Origin: DATKLX01 sp035542155
Lineage (GTDB): Bacteria; Chloroflexota; Anaerolineae; Anaerolineales; Anaerolineaceae
Length of the DNA stretch: 19,286 bases
Reading direction: 5' to 3'
Assembly (NCBI GenBank): GCA_035542155.1
Contig: DATKLX010000016.1
Span: 1 to 19,286, forward strand
How positions within the stretch are numbered: the stretch's first letter is position 1; each line of letters starts with the position of its first letter. This document shows positions 8,902 to 16,923 of the stretch, in pieces. A program made the translations under genes and the position numbers. Below the pieces are notes generated by a model, which saw nothing but the letters and a program-made list of their open reading frames with translations, had not been told where the DNA came from and did not search any database.

Positions 8902-9747
8902 TCAGAGAAAAGGCAGCAGTAGCTCGAAAATTATTTGACTGATCTTTTCGATATAGTCGGCCGGATCGGGTTGGGCAGCGATCAAATCGTACGGCGCAAG
9001 GATGCCTTGCCATCCCTGGGTATGCCAACGGGCGCCTTCTGGTAAGGGCGCGGGCGCTTCGCTGCCTGAAAATGGATAGGCGTACGCATAATAATATGGA
9101 TCGGGCAGGCCTTCGCTGCGCGGTGAATATCCAAAATTCATGTGCGGTTGATTTTCATCGATCTCGTTGCCGGTGAACCACAGGGTGGAAAGATCGAGAC
9201 CGTGGGGCCAGACGACCAGCGGCGTTTGCATGCCCGTCAAGGTTGCCTTCATGCGGGCCAGACCGGTGTAGACCATTTGCAGGCTAGTCAGATAATTCCG
9301 GACATTTTGCGGGTCGATCTGGATAGGGCTTTCGTCGAGAAGCAATCCTTTCTCGGGTAGGCGATAGCGGCCCCGGGAAAGGATGCCGGCGGAGACGCGC
9401 TCAAACAGGCCTTTTCCAGGCGGCAGCAAATCCCGGAGGTCTGCGTTGGCCAGGTCGCCGAACAGGCTGTTGAAGACCTGTGCCTGCGTGTAGCCATTCA
9501 GTTGGTAGGTTTCGCTCTCTTGATCTTTTCCCTGAAAAACGAGGCTGAAGGTGAGGAAATCCAGGATCAACCGTCCGCCAGAGGGCAGCAGCCCTGTAGC
9601 CAGGCTCTGGCCGGTGAGTCTCAATCCCAGCTCGAGATAGGCCGGTTGAGGTTCCTGGGTCAGTTGTTGAACCGCGCCAAGCAGGCGCGCACCCTGGTGC
9701 AGTCCTGAAGCCGTTGGCTGCCAGTTCACCAGTTTTGGAATGGCCAT
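8902..9747 (-). CDS. DUF5996 family protein
   Basis: This 281-residue protein has no signal peptide or membrane segment, so it is probably cytoplasmic. It resembles the DUF5996 family, whose function is unknown. Landmarks are LRLTGQSLATGLLPSGG with LILDF (about residues 42-67), VVWPHGLDLSTLW (about 178-190), MNFGYSPRSEG (about 203-213), DPYYYAYAYP (about 216-225) and LAPYDLIAAQPDPADYI near the end. Its length is close to what I recall as typical for the family. The ATG at 9747 is 7 bp past the stop of the response regulator gene, with AGGA about 10 bases upstream, so it is the last gene of the ABC-exporter/two-component operon. That placement suggests a role linked to the same stress or transport response, which is inference only. 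Confidence 0.72.
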   Translation of the reverse strand: MAIPKLVNWQPTASGLHQGARLLGAVQQLTQEPQPAYLELGLRLTGQSLATGLLPSGGRLILDFLTFSLVFQGKDQESETYQLNGYTQAQVFNSLFGDLANADLRDLLPPGKGLFERVSAGILSRGRYRLPEKGLLLDESPIQIDPQNVRNYLTSLQMVYTGLARMKATLTGMQTPLVVWPHGLDLSTLWFTGNEIDENQPHMNFGYSPRSEGLPDPYYYAYAYPFSGSEAPAPLPEGARWHTQGWQGILAPYDLIAAQPDPADYIEKISQIIFELLLPFL

Positions 9748-9754
9748 TCTGGAC

Positions 9755-10432
9755 TCATCCTATGCCCATCTCGCGGGCTTTTATTGCGGCCTGGGTACGA
9801 TCCTGCACTCCCAGTTTTTGAAAGATCGAGGAAATATAGTTTTTGACCGTCCCCTCGGTCAGGTTCAGTCGCGCTGCGATCTCTTTGTTGGCCAGGCCGC
9901 GACCGATCCAGCCCAGGATTTCCTGTTCGCGAGACGTAAGCGGCTCGACCAGGCTGGAAGATTGGGAAGGCTGCAATGGGGTCAGGCGCGAAAATTCCGC
10001 CAGGACCTTGCGAGCCACGGAGGGCTCGATGAGGGCACCTCCCTGAGCGACTTTGCGCACCGCCTCAGCCAGCTCCTGCCCGGAAACATCTTTAAGCAGA
10101 TAACCCAGCGCTCCGGCGCGCAGCCCATCAAAGATGATGCTCTCATCGTCGAAGGTGGTCAGGATGATAACTTTTACCTCCGGCCAGCGGGCGAGCAGAC
10201 GTCGGGTGGCCTCGACGCCATCCATGCCGGGCATGCGCACATCCATCAGGACCAGATCCGGCCGGACGGCTTCATACAGCTTCAAAGCTGCCTCGCCATC
10301 CTCAGCCTCGCCAACGACTTCGAGATCGCTTTCCAGCTCCAGCAGCAGGCGCAGGCCATCGCGCATCAGGCGTTGGTCGTCTACGATGCAGACCCGGATG
10401 GGTTGGTCATTCCTGGCAGATCTGGTTGTCAT
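9755..10432 (-). CDS. Two-component response regulator, NarL/LuxR type
   Basis: This is a 225-residue transcription factor with a receiver domain (about residues 12-130) and a LuxR-type helix-turn-helix (about 163-222). Receiver residues are visible: acidic pocket D18-D19, phospho-acceptor D64 in VLMDVRMPG, T92-T93 and K114 in YLLKD. The output domain shows LTSREQEILGWIGRGLANKE and a G-T-V-K-N-Y-I recognition helix. The start at 10432 overlaps the 3' end of the kinase gene by 26 bp with no strong ribosome binding site, so translation is probably coupled. It should be phosphorylated by the adjacent kinase. The likely target is its own operon, as is common for such exporter-linked pairs (inference). 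Confidence 0.93.
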   Translation of the reverse strand: MTTRSARNDQPIRVCIVDDQRLMRDGLRLLLELESDLEVVGEAEDGEAALKLYEAVRPDLVLMDVRMPGMDGVEATRRLLARWPEVKVIILTTFDDESIIFDGLRAGALGYLLKDVSGQELAEAVRKVAQGGALIEPSVARKVLAEFSRLTPLQPSQSSSLVEPLTSREQEILGWIGRGLANKEIAARLNLTEGTVKNYISSIFQKLGVQDRTQAAIKAREMGIG

Positions 10433-11618
10433 GGGCAGTCAAAAGGTTAGATTCTTGTGCAGGGAGGGGCAGGCGGAATGTGAGCTGGGCGCCGCCGCCA
10501 GGGCGGGGGTCGGTATGAAAACTGCCACCAAGCAAGGAAGCTCTTTCTTTCAGGCCGGCCAATCCGAAGCCTTCCTGGCCCTGCTCGGTAGACAGGCCGA
10601 TGCCGTTGTCGGCGATCATCAGCGTAATCTGATCAGTGCTGGTGGTCAACCTTAACCAGGCCTCGGTTGCCCGGGCGTGGCGATGAATATTGGTCAAGCC
10701 TTCCTGGGCAGCGCGGAACAATGCATGGCGGACTGGTTGCGGCAGATCGTCGCGGCAGTCTTCCAGGCTGAGGTGAATGTGCAGGCCGGTCGCCTCTTGG
10801 ACCTGTTCCGCCAGCTTGGGAAGCGCCTGCTGCAAGGGTAAATCTTCTTCGACCGATGCACGCAGCATGGCTACCGTCCGGCGCAACTCGCCCAGCCCTT
10901 CGCGGATTTGTCCGCGGACGGTACCGATGATCTCCTCGGCCCGCTCGGGTTTGGAACGGATCAGGCGTTGCGCACCTTCGAGCTGTACCGACGATATGGT
11001 CAGGCGGTGCCCCAGGGAATCGTGCATTTCGCGGGCGATGCGGTTGCGCTCCTGGGTGATGGTCAGCTCTTCCACTCGCGAAGCATATTCTTGCAATTGG
11101 TGGTGAGCCTCCTGGAGCTCCGCGAGAAGCTGTTCGCTGCGCAGCCGTTCCCGTTCTGCCTGGAGGGTGATCCAGCCGAAAACTCCGAAAAAGGAGTAGC
11201 CTGCCACGTAGGGTAGTAACACCAGCAATCCTAACAGGCCATCAAAGGCGACGAAAATTACGCCGGTCACCAGGGTAAAGACCCCAATCCAGATCAGGCC
11301 CATCCGCTGAGAAAACGAGCTCATCGCCTGGGGGCTGATGATAAAGAACAGGATCGGGAAGACGCTCCATCCAGGCCGGATGATCATCAATACGGCAACG
11401 AGGGCAGTTTCAATCGCAAGGAGGATGTGTTCTGCCCAATGTGGGACCTTGTAAAATGTTGAATAAAAGAAAATTACAGCGAACAGGACAATCAAGCCAG
11501 CGACCCAGACCTTCTGGCCTGGGTCGGCGACATCGATCATCCCGGTGATTCCCACCCCGATCAAGGCAAGGATCACGGGGATGAATACCAATTTAATACG
11601 GTGCTGGTGGGAAGCCAT
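10407..11618 (-). CDS. Sensor histidine kinase, HisKA_3 type, with membrane-embedded sensor
   Basis: This is a membrane kinase of 403 residues from the ATG at 11618. A TTG at 11636 would add six residues but has no ribosome binding site; the ATG has GGAG about 12 bases upstream. The N-terminal 150 residues contain about five hydrophobic segments with little extracellular sequence, so sensing is probably within the membrane. A coiled linker (about 152-190) leads to the dimerisation and phosphorylation helix with RNRIAREMHDSLGHRL, where H199 is the phosphorylated histidine. The ATPase domain shows the N-box asparagine N310 (GLTNIHRHA), DNGIG (337-341) and GFGLAGL (from 350). It resembles DesK/LiaS-type kinases. 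The gene lies 29 bp after the permease and overlaps the regulator gene. Confidence 0.92.
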   Translation of the reverse strand: MASHQHRIKLVFIPVILALIGVGITGMIDVADPGQKVWVAGLIVLFAVIFFYSTFYKVPHWAEHILLAIETALVAVLMIIRPGWSVFPILFFIISPQAMSSFSQRMGLIWIGVFTLVTGVIFVAFDGLLGLLVLLPYVAGYSFFGVFGWITLQAERERLRSEQLLAELQEAHHQLQEYASRVEELTITQERNRIAREMHDSLGHRLTISSVQLEGAQRLIRSKPERAEEIIGTVRGQIREGLGELRRTVAMLRASVEEDLPLQQALPKLAEQVQEATGLHIHLSLEDCRDDLPQPVRHALFRAAQEGLTNIHRHARATEAWLRLTTSTDQITLMIADNGIGLSTEQGQEGFGLAGLKERASLLGGSFHTDPRPGGGAQLTFRLPLPAQESNLLTAHDNQICQE

Positions 11619-11647
11619 AGAATGATTGTACTCCAAAGAATGGAGAT

Positions 11648-12925
11648 TTATTCAAAGCGGAAGCGCCAGAGAGCGATTCCCCAGAAACCAGCCGCGAAGG
11701 CGAGCAGAACTCCGACAGCGGGCAGGATGGCGCTCAGCCCAAGACCGCGCACGATCAAATCCTGGAAACCGTTCAACGCCCAGGAGTGAGGGGTGAAGCG
11801 GGAGATGGTCTGCATGAAGTCCGGCATGACGTACACGGGGACCATGCTGCCGCCCAGTGCGGAAAGCACTACGGCAAGGAGCGTGCCGAGGCTGCCGGCC
11901 TGTTCCTGGGTGTGGGTCAGGCTGGCGAGCAGCAGGCCCATGCCGGTCGCAGCAGCCGCGGTCGCCAGGGAAAGGACCAGCAAAGCGAGAGGGTCGTGTC
12001 CCAGGCGCATATGGAAGATCAACACCCCTACCGTGAACATCAGGGCGACCTGAACCAGGTTGATCAGAAAGTAGGGGAGGAGCTTTCCGGTAAGCAGCGC
12101 GACGCGCGAGAGGGGGGCCGCCTGAATGCGCCGGAATGTGCCATCGTTTTTCTCGCGGAACAGGCTGAGAGCGATGGTCTGCATGATGAAGAAAACGCCA
12201 TAGACAGTGTAGCCTGGGACGTTCTGCTCCGCGGAGGTGGGTTGGAAGGTTTGCTGGTAGCTGGCTGGGGAGATTACCTGGTACTCGACTCCACTCGAAG
12301 AGCCGGCTATATTCTCTGACGAGACGAACTGGCTGGTAAACACCGATCCAAGCTTTTGAATTTGCGGCGCCTGGGAAGCCGGGGCCTGGGATGCCATCTG
12401 GTTGAATCCCAACAGCGTGCGCCGGGGAGCCTGGGCCAGCATGGCCTCGCGTTCGATATAACCCTGGACCATGCCGCGAACCGGCGAAAGGAGCTGGCTG
12501 CCAACAGCCGGATCGGTCACAAAGGTAACCTTAGCCGGAACCGGTTGGATGGCATCCGCAGCATCCAGGATCCGGGCGGAGAAATCCAGCGGAAAGACCA
12601 GGGCGATCGAATATATTTGGGCCGTGATAAGATCCTCTGCGGTAGACCGGGTTAATGGCTGGCCACCTTGCTGTTCGATGATGCGAAGGCCATCGACGGT
12701 CTTCAGGTCTGTGAGGACTCTGGCAGCTACCTGGCCCTGGTCCTGATTCACCACCAGCAGGGGGACCGGGTTGTTACTGCTGCCCGAGGCGAACATGCCC
12801 TGCATGGCCGTGGTCATGACCAGAATAAACGCCGCGGGGAGCAAGAAGAGAGCCACCAACGCGCCGCGGTCGCGAAGCAGCACTTTGAGTTCTTTAATGG
12901 TGAGGGCGAAAATTTGAGTAAGCAT
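11648..12925 (-). CDS. ABC-2 type transporter permease
   Basis: This is a 425-residue inner-membrane subunit of an ABC exporter. The start is the ATG at 12925, with AAGGA 8 bases upstream. The open frame continues upstream to 13405, but that part reads as proline/arginine-rich out-of-frame sequence over the ATPase gene. The layout is that of ABC2_membrane_3 proteins. One N-terminal segment (about residues 22-42) is followed by a large external domain (about 45-235), then about five segments from residue 240 onward. Between the second and third segments is a REKNDGTFRRIQAAPLSR loop of the kind that touches the ATPase. The protein ends WRFRFE. It pairs with the ATPase encoded just upstream. The substrate is unknown; lipid, drug or peptide export would all fit. 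Confidence 0.92.
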   Translation of the reverse strand: MLTQIFALTIKELKVLLRDRGALVALFLLPAAFILVMTTAMQGMFASGSSNNPVPLLVVNQDQGQVAARVLTDLKTVDGLRIIEQQGGQPLTRSTAEDLITAQIYSIALVFPLDFSARILDAADAIQPVPAKVTFVTDPAVGSQLLSPVRGMVQGYIEREAMLAQAPRRTLLGFNQMASQAPASQAPQIQKLGSVFTSQFVSSENIAGSSSGVEYQVISPASYQQTFQPTSAEQNVPGYTVYGVFFIMQTIALSLFREKNDGTFRRIQAAPLSRVALLTGKLLPYFLINLVQVALMFTVGVLIFHMRLGHDPLALLVLSLATAAAATGMGLLLASLTHTQEQAGSLGTLLAVVLSALGGSMVPVYVMPDFMQTISRFTPHSWALNGFQDLIVRGLGLSAILPAVGVLLAFAAGFWGIALWRFRFE

Positions 12926-13068
12926 GGTATATATCCTTATAAAATCGAGAAACGTAAACCGAGAACTGAGAATCGAAAAAGAGAACGGAGACCACAGAAC
13001 GGAGATCAGTAAAAGATTAGAGGCTGTTTCTAAAATAGAAAGTCGAAAATTACCGGTTGGCAGCACCC
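12926..13068 (-). promoter_or_regulatory. Pyrimidine-rich leader with repeated TTCTC units between ATPase and permease genes
   Basis: Read on the minus strand, this 143-bp gap holds about five spaced copies of a (C/A)GTTCTC-like unit between 13005 and 12950, then AAGGA and the permease start. It also contains a small palindrome (TTTCTA at 13027-13032, TAGAAA at 13036-13041). The gap is unusually long for this otherwise tight operon. It could carry an internal promoter, an RNA-level element or a dispersed intergenic repeat. Confidence 0.4.
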
Positions 13069-14010
13069 TTAATCTCTGATGGATTTCCCGGTCAGATTCA
13101 GGAAGACTGTTTCCAGGCTCGCGTCGAGGATTTCGAGGGAAGTCACTTTGGCGTTGAGACGGTTGGTGATATCCAATACCTGGATGAGAGCCATCTGAGT
13201 GTCCTGGGATTGGATGTCTAACAGGTGGTCGCGTTGAACGATGGAACTGATCGAGGCAAGCTGCGCTGACTGGCGCTGGACTTCCTGGATCTGGCCATCG
13301 AGGATGCCCATGCGGATGACCCCGGCGCCCAGGCTGCGGATCAGGTTGGCCGGGGTGTCCTGGGCGATGATCTGGCCGTGATCGATGATGGCGACCCGCT
13401 GGCATAGGCGCTCGGCTTCCTCCATGTAGTGGGTGGTGTAGATGACCGTCAGGCCCTGGCGGTTGAGCGCCTCGATGCTTTCGAAGATCGCGTTGCGGCT
13501 CTGCGGGTCCACCCCAACGGTCGGCTCGTCCAGGAAAAGGATCTTTGGTTGGTGAAGCAGACCGGCGGCCAGGTTGACCCGGCGTTTCATCCCCCCGGAA
13601 TAGTTCCTGACCGGTTCTTTGGCCCGGTCGAGCAACTGAACCATCTCCAACGCCATGGTGACGCGCTGCTTGAGGACCCTTCCACGTAATCCGTAAATCT
13701 GGGCGAAGAAAGCTAAGTTATCCCAGGCGGACAGGGTGGGATACAGCGCCAGGTCCTGGGGAACCAGGCCGAGGCGCGCTTTCACCTCATTGGGGTGGCT
13801 GCGCAGATCCAGGCCATCGATCTCGATTGAGCCGCTGGTGGGCGGGATCAACCCGGCGAGCATCGAAATGGTGGTGCTTTTCCCTGCGCCGTTGGGACCG
13901 AGGAGGCCGAAGATTTCCCCCTGGGCGATGGAAAACGAGATGCCGCGGACGGCTGGCTGGCTGCTAAAAGACTTGTGAAGATCGTGAGCGATTAAGATTT
14001 CTGTTTCCAT
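13069..14010 (-). CDS. ABC transporter ATP-binding protein, ABC-2 exporter type
   Basis: This is the 313-residue ATPase subunit of the exporter. The start is the ATG at 14010, with AAAGGA 7 bases upstream; a GTG at 14052 is less likely. All nucleotide-binding motifs are present: Walker A GPNGAGKST (38-46), Q-loop Q85, signature YSGGMKRR (from 137), Walker B ILFLDEP with D161 and E162, and H-loop H194 in YTTHYMEEAE. The extra C-terminal 80 residues are usual for the DrrA/NatA-like group. It begins the exporter/two-component operon, 71 bp after the molybdopterin-subunit stop. Its ribosome binding site sits inside a perfect inverted repeat at 14013-14039. Confidence 0.95.
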   Translation of the reverse strand: METEILIAHDLHKSFSSQPAVRGISFSIAQGEIFGLLGPNGAGKSTTISMLAGLIPPTSGSIEIDGLDLRSHPNEVKARLGLVPQDLALYPTLSAWDNLAFFAQIYGLRGRVLKQRVTMALEMVQLLDRAKEPVRNYSGGMKRRVNLAAGLLHQPKILFLDEPTVGVDPQSRNAIFESIEALNRQGLTVIYTTHYMEEAERLCQRVAIIDHGQIIAQDTPANLIRSLGAGVIRMGILDGQIQEVQRQSAQLASISSIVQRDHLLDIQSQDTQMALIQVLDITNRLNAKVTSLEILDASLETVFLNLTGKSIRD

Positions 14011-14012
14011 AG

Positions 14013-14039
14013 GACTATCCTTTCGCTCAAAGGATAGTC
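14013..14039 (-). promoter_or_regulatory. Perfect 11-bp inverted repeat masking the ribosome binding site of the ABC ATPase gene
   Basis: GACTATCCTTT (14013-14023) and AAAGGATAGTC (14029-14039) are exact complements around a 5-base loop. On the minus-strand transcript the 3' arm contains the AAAGGA ribosome binding site and ends 2 bases before the ATG, so a folded hairpin would hide it. It could also be a two-fold DNA operator for the operon's own regulator, or a terminator for the upstream molybdenum hydroxylase operon, although no U-tract follows. Confidence 0.55.
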
Positions 14040-14081
14040 GGGAAGAGGTCACCTGCGCCAGTGCGAAAGGTCAGGCGATGG

Positions 14082-16448
14082 TCATGTGACTTTGGCTCGC
14101 AATCCCAACTTGCAGGCCAGGTTCGAGCCTTCTTTGCGCAGGTCGTGGCCGAGGAGGATGCGCTCCAAGTTGGCAGGCAGGTGGCGGACCCGCCGGCCAA
14201 TGGCGTGGGCGATGGCGTTGAGGATGGCCGGGGCGGTGGGGACCATGCCCGGCTCGCCGATGTTCTTTGCGCCAAACGGGCCGGCAGCGAAGGGCTTTTC
14301 GACGAAGGCGCCGCTGATCTCGGGGACGTCCAGGGCGGTGGGGATGAGGTATTCGTCGAAATTGGTCTCCTGGATGAAGCCCTGGTCGAAATTCACCCGT
14401 TCCATCAATGCGTAGCCCACGCCCAGGGCCATCCCGCCGTAGAGCTGGCCGAGGATGCCCTGGGGGAAGATGACCGTGCCGGTGTTGTGGGCAGCCCAGA
14501 GGCCGGTCACCGCGACCTTGCCGGTGCCGGTGTCGACGAGCACCTCGGCGACCTGGGCGCCAAAATGGTAGGCGAAATAGGGCCGGCCGCGCCCGGCATC
14601 GAAATCCCAATGGATCTCAGGGACGCTCCAGCGGCCGCGCGCGGAGAGGGTGAGGCCCATTTTGCGGGCGTGCGCGGCGACCCGAGGATAAGAGGCCGGT
14701 TCTTCATTGGGGCCGATATACAGCTCGCCATCCCGGCTAACCTGGCCTTCGAGGCAGCCGAACAGGTCGGCGGCGGCCAGGTTGAGCAGGCTGTTGAGGC
14801 GCGCCGCCGCGACACGGACCGCGTTCCCGCCGACCACCGTGGCGCGGGAGGCGACGGTGGGACCGCTGTCGAGGGCGGTGTCGGTGTCGGGGCAGAGCAT
14901 CTGGATGCGCCCGGGGTCCAGGCCGAGCAACTCGGCGGCGATCAGGGCATAGACGGTGCGCGAGCCGGTGCCGTAATCAGTCAGGCCGCAGGTGAGGGTA
15001 ATGCTGTCGTCGGCATTGATCGAAAGCGTCGCGCCGGCTGAATCGGCCCCTTCCGCGCCGAGGGAGATGCCGTGGAAAAAGCACGCCACGCCCATCCCGC
15101 GCCGGAAGTCGCCGGGGGAATATTCGGTGGGCTGGGAACGGGCGATCTCTTCCCGGCGGCGGTCCCAGTTGGAGAGGGAGCGTGCTTTTTCGAGGCACTC
15201 GACCAGGGCGACATCCTCACCGAGGGGCTGGCCGTGGGGGGTGACGTCGAAGGGGCGCAGGCAGTTGCGCAGGCGGAAGTCGATCGGATCAAACCCCAGC
15301 TTCGCGGCAAGCTCATCGACGGCCTGCTCGATGCAGGCGGTGGTTTCGGTATTGCCGAAGCCGCGGAAGGCGCCGGTGTAGCCGTTATTCGTATAGGCTA
15401 CATCTGTGGTGACGTGGCAAGCCTCGTAGCGATAAGGACCCATGGCGTGGATGGTTCCGCGCCAGGCGACGAAGGGGGTGATGGCCGAGTAGGCCCCGCT
15501 GTCGACCAGCAGGCTGACGTCGCTGGCACGCAGCCTGCCATCTGCGTTGGCGCCAAGCCGGACGTGGATCTGCACCGGGTTGCGCTTGTAGGAGAAAATC
15601 ATTGACTCTTCACGGGAAAAGGTCATCCGCACGGGCCGGCCGGTGAGCAGCGCCAGGCGGGCGACCTGCCCGGAGGTCTGGTAGAGCTGGTCGTCCTTGC
15701 CGCCAAACGCCCCGCCGACCGGCGGCTGGATGACGCGCACGTCCTCAACGGGTAGCCCCAGCACCCTGCACAGGTTGCCGCGGTTGGCGAAAGGGCTCTG
15801 GGAAGGGCAGTGGACGGTGAGGCCGGTATTTCCCGGCCAGGGAATGGCCAGCGCGCCCTCGGTCTCCAGGTAAGCGTGCTCCTGGTGGGCAGTGCTGTAC
15901 TCCTCGTCGAGGGTCACAGCGCATTCGGCGAAGACCGCGTCCGGATCGCCCTGGCTGACGATGTAGTGGTTGAGCAGGTTGCCGCGGGGCAGCCCGGCGG
16001 AGTCCCAGGGGTGAGGGCCGACCAGCGGAGCGCTGGGTTGGAGGGCTTCGCGCGGGTCGAAGACGCCCTCCAGCGGCTCCAGCTCAAGCCGGATGGCCTG
16101 CAGGCCGGCCTCCAGAACTTCCTCGTTCTCCGCAGCGATCGCGGCGATGGCCTCCCCGACGTAGCGGACTTTCTGCCAGGCGAGCATATACATGTCTTCG
16201 ACCGGGTAGCCGAATCGGCCATGATCCACGAAATCCTCACAGGTGATGGCGGCGAGCACCCCCTTGACCTTCAGAGCGGGGGAAACATCGAGTTGTGCAA
16301 TGCGGGCGTGGGGGAGGGTGCTGCGCAGGGCGCGAGAGCAGAGCATGCCGGGGACGCGCAGGTCGGCGATATACCTGGCGGTACCCAGGACTTTTTCCAG
16401 GGCGTCCACGCGGGCCGCGGGTTTACCGATATAGCGGTACTCAGGCAT
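14082..16448 (-). CDS. Molybdenum hydroxylase large subunit, xanthine dehydrogenase family
   Basis: This 788-residue subunit would bind the molybdopterin cofactor and hydroxylate a heterocycle or oxidise an aldehyde. The ATG at 16448 has a perfect AAGGAGGT 8 bases upstream and lies 4 bp after the 2Fe-2S gene; the longer frame to 16691 is overlap noise. The N-terminal Ald_Xan_dh_C a/b-hammerhead region is about residues 17-130. The cofactor-binding part follows with PPVGGAFGGKDD (243-253), GAFRGFG (359-365), DYGTGSRT (491-498) and GAKNIGEPG (726-734). E732 corresponds to the catalytic glutamate. The AYxCSFR loop of form I CO dehydrogenase is absent, so it is not CoxL. The glutamine common in the GQG motif is T494 here. 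The substrate remains open: purine, nicotinate-like or aldehyde. Confidence 0.9.
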   Translation of the reverse strand: MPEYRYIGKPAARVDALEKVLGTARYIADLRVPGMLCSRALRSTLPHARIAQLDVSPALKVKGVLAAITCEDFVDHGRFGYPVEDMYMLAWQKVRYVGEAIAAIAAENEEVLEAGLQAIRLELEPLEGVFDPREALQPSAPLVGPHPWDSAGLPRGNLLNHYIVSQGDPDAVFAECAVTLDEEYSTAHQEHAYLETEGALAIPWPGNTGLTVHCPSQSPFANRGNLCRVLGLPVEDVRVIQPPVGGAFGGKDDQLYQTSGQVARLALLTGRPVRMTFSREESMIFSYKRNPVQIHVRLGANADGRLRASDVSLLVDSGAYSAITPFVAWRGTIHAMGPYRYEACHVTTDVAYTNNGYTGAFRGFGNTETTACIEQAVDELAAKLGFDPIDFRLRNCLRPFDVTPHGQPLGEDVALVECLEKARSLSNWDRRREEIARSQPTEYSPGDFRRGMGVACFFHGISLGAEGADSAGATLSINADDSITLTCGLTDYGTGSRTVYALIAAELLGLDPGRIQMLCPDTDTALDSGPTVASRATVVGGNAVRVAAARLNSLLNLAAADLFGCLEGQVSRDGELYIGPNEEPASYPRVAAHARKMGLTLSARGRWSVPEIHWDFDAGRGRPYFAYHFGAQVAEVLVDTGTGKVAVTGLWAAHNTGTVIFPQGILGQLYGGMALGVGYALMERVNFDQGFIQETNFDEYLIPTALDVPEISGAFVEKPFAAGPFGAKNIGEPGMVPTAPAILNAIAHAIGRRVRHLPANLERILLGHDLRKEGSNLACKLGLRAKVT

Positions 16449-16452
16449 GGGA

Positions 16453-16923
16453 TCAGACCTCCTTGCGCCGCAGGGCAGCGGCCAGGATGGCGTCGACGAT
16501 CTGCTGATAGCCGGTGCAGCGGCAGAGGTTGCCGGAGATGGCTTCACGGATCTCAGACCGGGTGGGGCTGGGGTTGTGGGCGAGGAGCGCCTCGCCGGCG
16601 AGAACCATCCCGGGGGTGCAGTAACCGCACTGGACCGCGCCGTACTCGATGAATGCTTGCTGGAGGTCATTCGGGACGCCGTCCGGGCCACGGATGCCTT
16701 CGATCGTGGTCACACTGCGCCTGCCGGCCTGGGCAGCCAGGGTGAGGCAGGAATTGACCAGGCGGCCATCCAAAATCACCGAACAGGCGCCGCACTCGCC
16801 AATGCCGCAGCCCTCTTTGGAGCCGGTCAAGCCGAGGTAGTCGCGGAGGAGGTGGAGCAGGCTGATATCGGCCGGAGCTTCGACGCTGACCGGCTGGCCG
16901 TTCAGCTCAATCTCATGCTTCAC
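16453..16923 (-). CDS. Molybdenum hydroxylase 2Fe-2S small subunit
   Basis: This 156-residue electron-transfer subunit carries two [2Fe-2S] clusters between the molybdenum site and FAD. The N-terminal plant-ferredoxin-type cluster is held by C39, C44, C47 and C59 (EGCGIGECGAC). The C-terminal four-helix domain binds the second with C99, C102, C134 and C136 (QCGYC, NLCRC). The length is typical of the CoxS/XdhC-type subunits. The start is a GTG at 16923, with GGGAGG five bases upstream. Its first bases overlap the TGA of the FAD gene by 4 bp (GTGA), so the two are translationally coupled. Confidence 0.95.
   Translation of the reverse strand: MKHEIELNGQPVSVEAPADISLLHLLRDYLGLTGSKEGCGIGECGACSVILDGRLVNSCLTLAAQAGRRSVTTIEGIRGPDGVPNDLQQAFIEYGAVQCGYCTPGMVLAGEALLAHNPSPTRSEIREAISGNLCRCTGYQQIVDAILAAALRRKEV

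Noticed and set aside
12926..13405. 160-residue N-terminal extension of the permease
   Set aside because: The extension overlaps the ATPase gene out of frame and is proline/arginine-rich. A good ribosome binding site and a typical ABC-2 N-terminus begin at 12925.
14061..15041. Long plus-strand open frame (326 codons) opposite the molybdopterin subunit gene
   Set aside because: It lies antisense to a gene with clear family motifs, has a glycine/alanine-rich composition expected from GC-rich codons read backwards, and shows no recognisable domain.
14082..16448. Assignment of the large subunit as aerobic CO dehydrogenase (CoxL)
   Set aside because: The form I active-site loop AYxCSFR is absent. 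The FAD, 2Fe-2S, Mo gene order alone is not specific.
15810..16652. Plus-strand open frame of 280 codons opposite the hydroxylase genes
   Set aside because: It is antisense to the molybdopterin and 2Fe-2S genes, has no family motif, and is explained by high GC content removing stop codons.
16449..16691. 81-residue N-terminal extension of the molybdopterin subunit
   Set aside because: It overlaps the 2Fe-2S gene out of frame. AAGGAGGT precedes the ATG at 16448, and family homology starts there.
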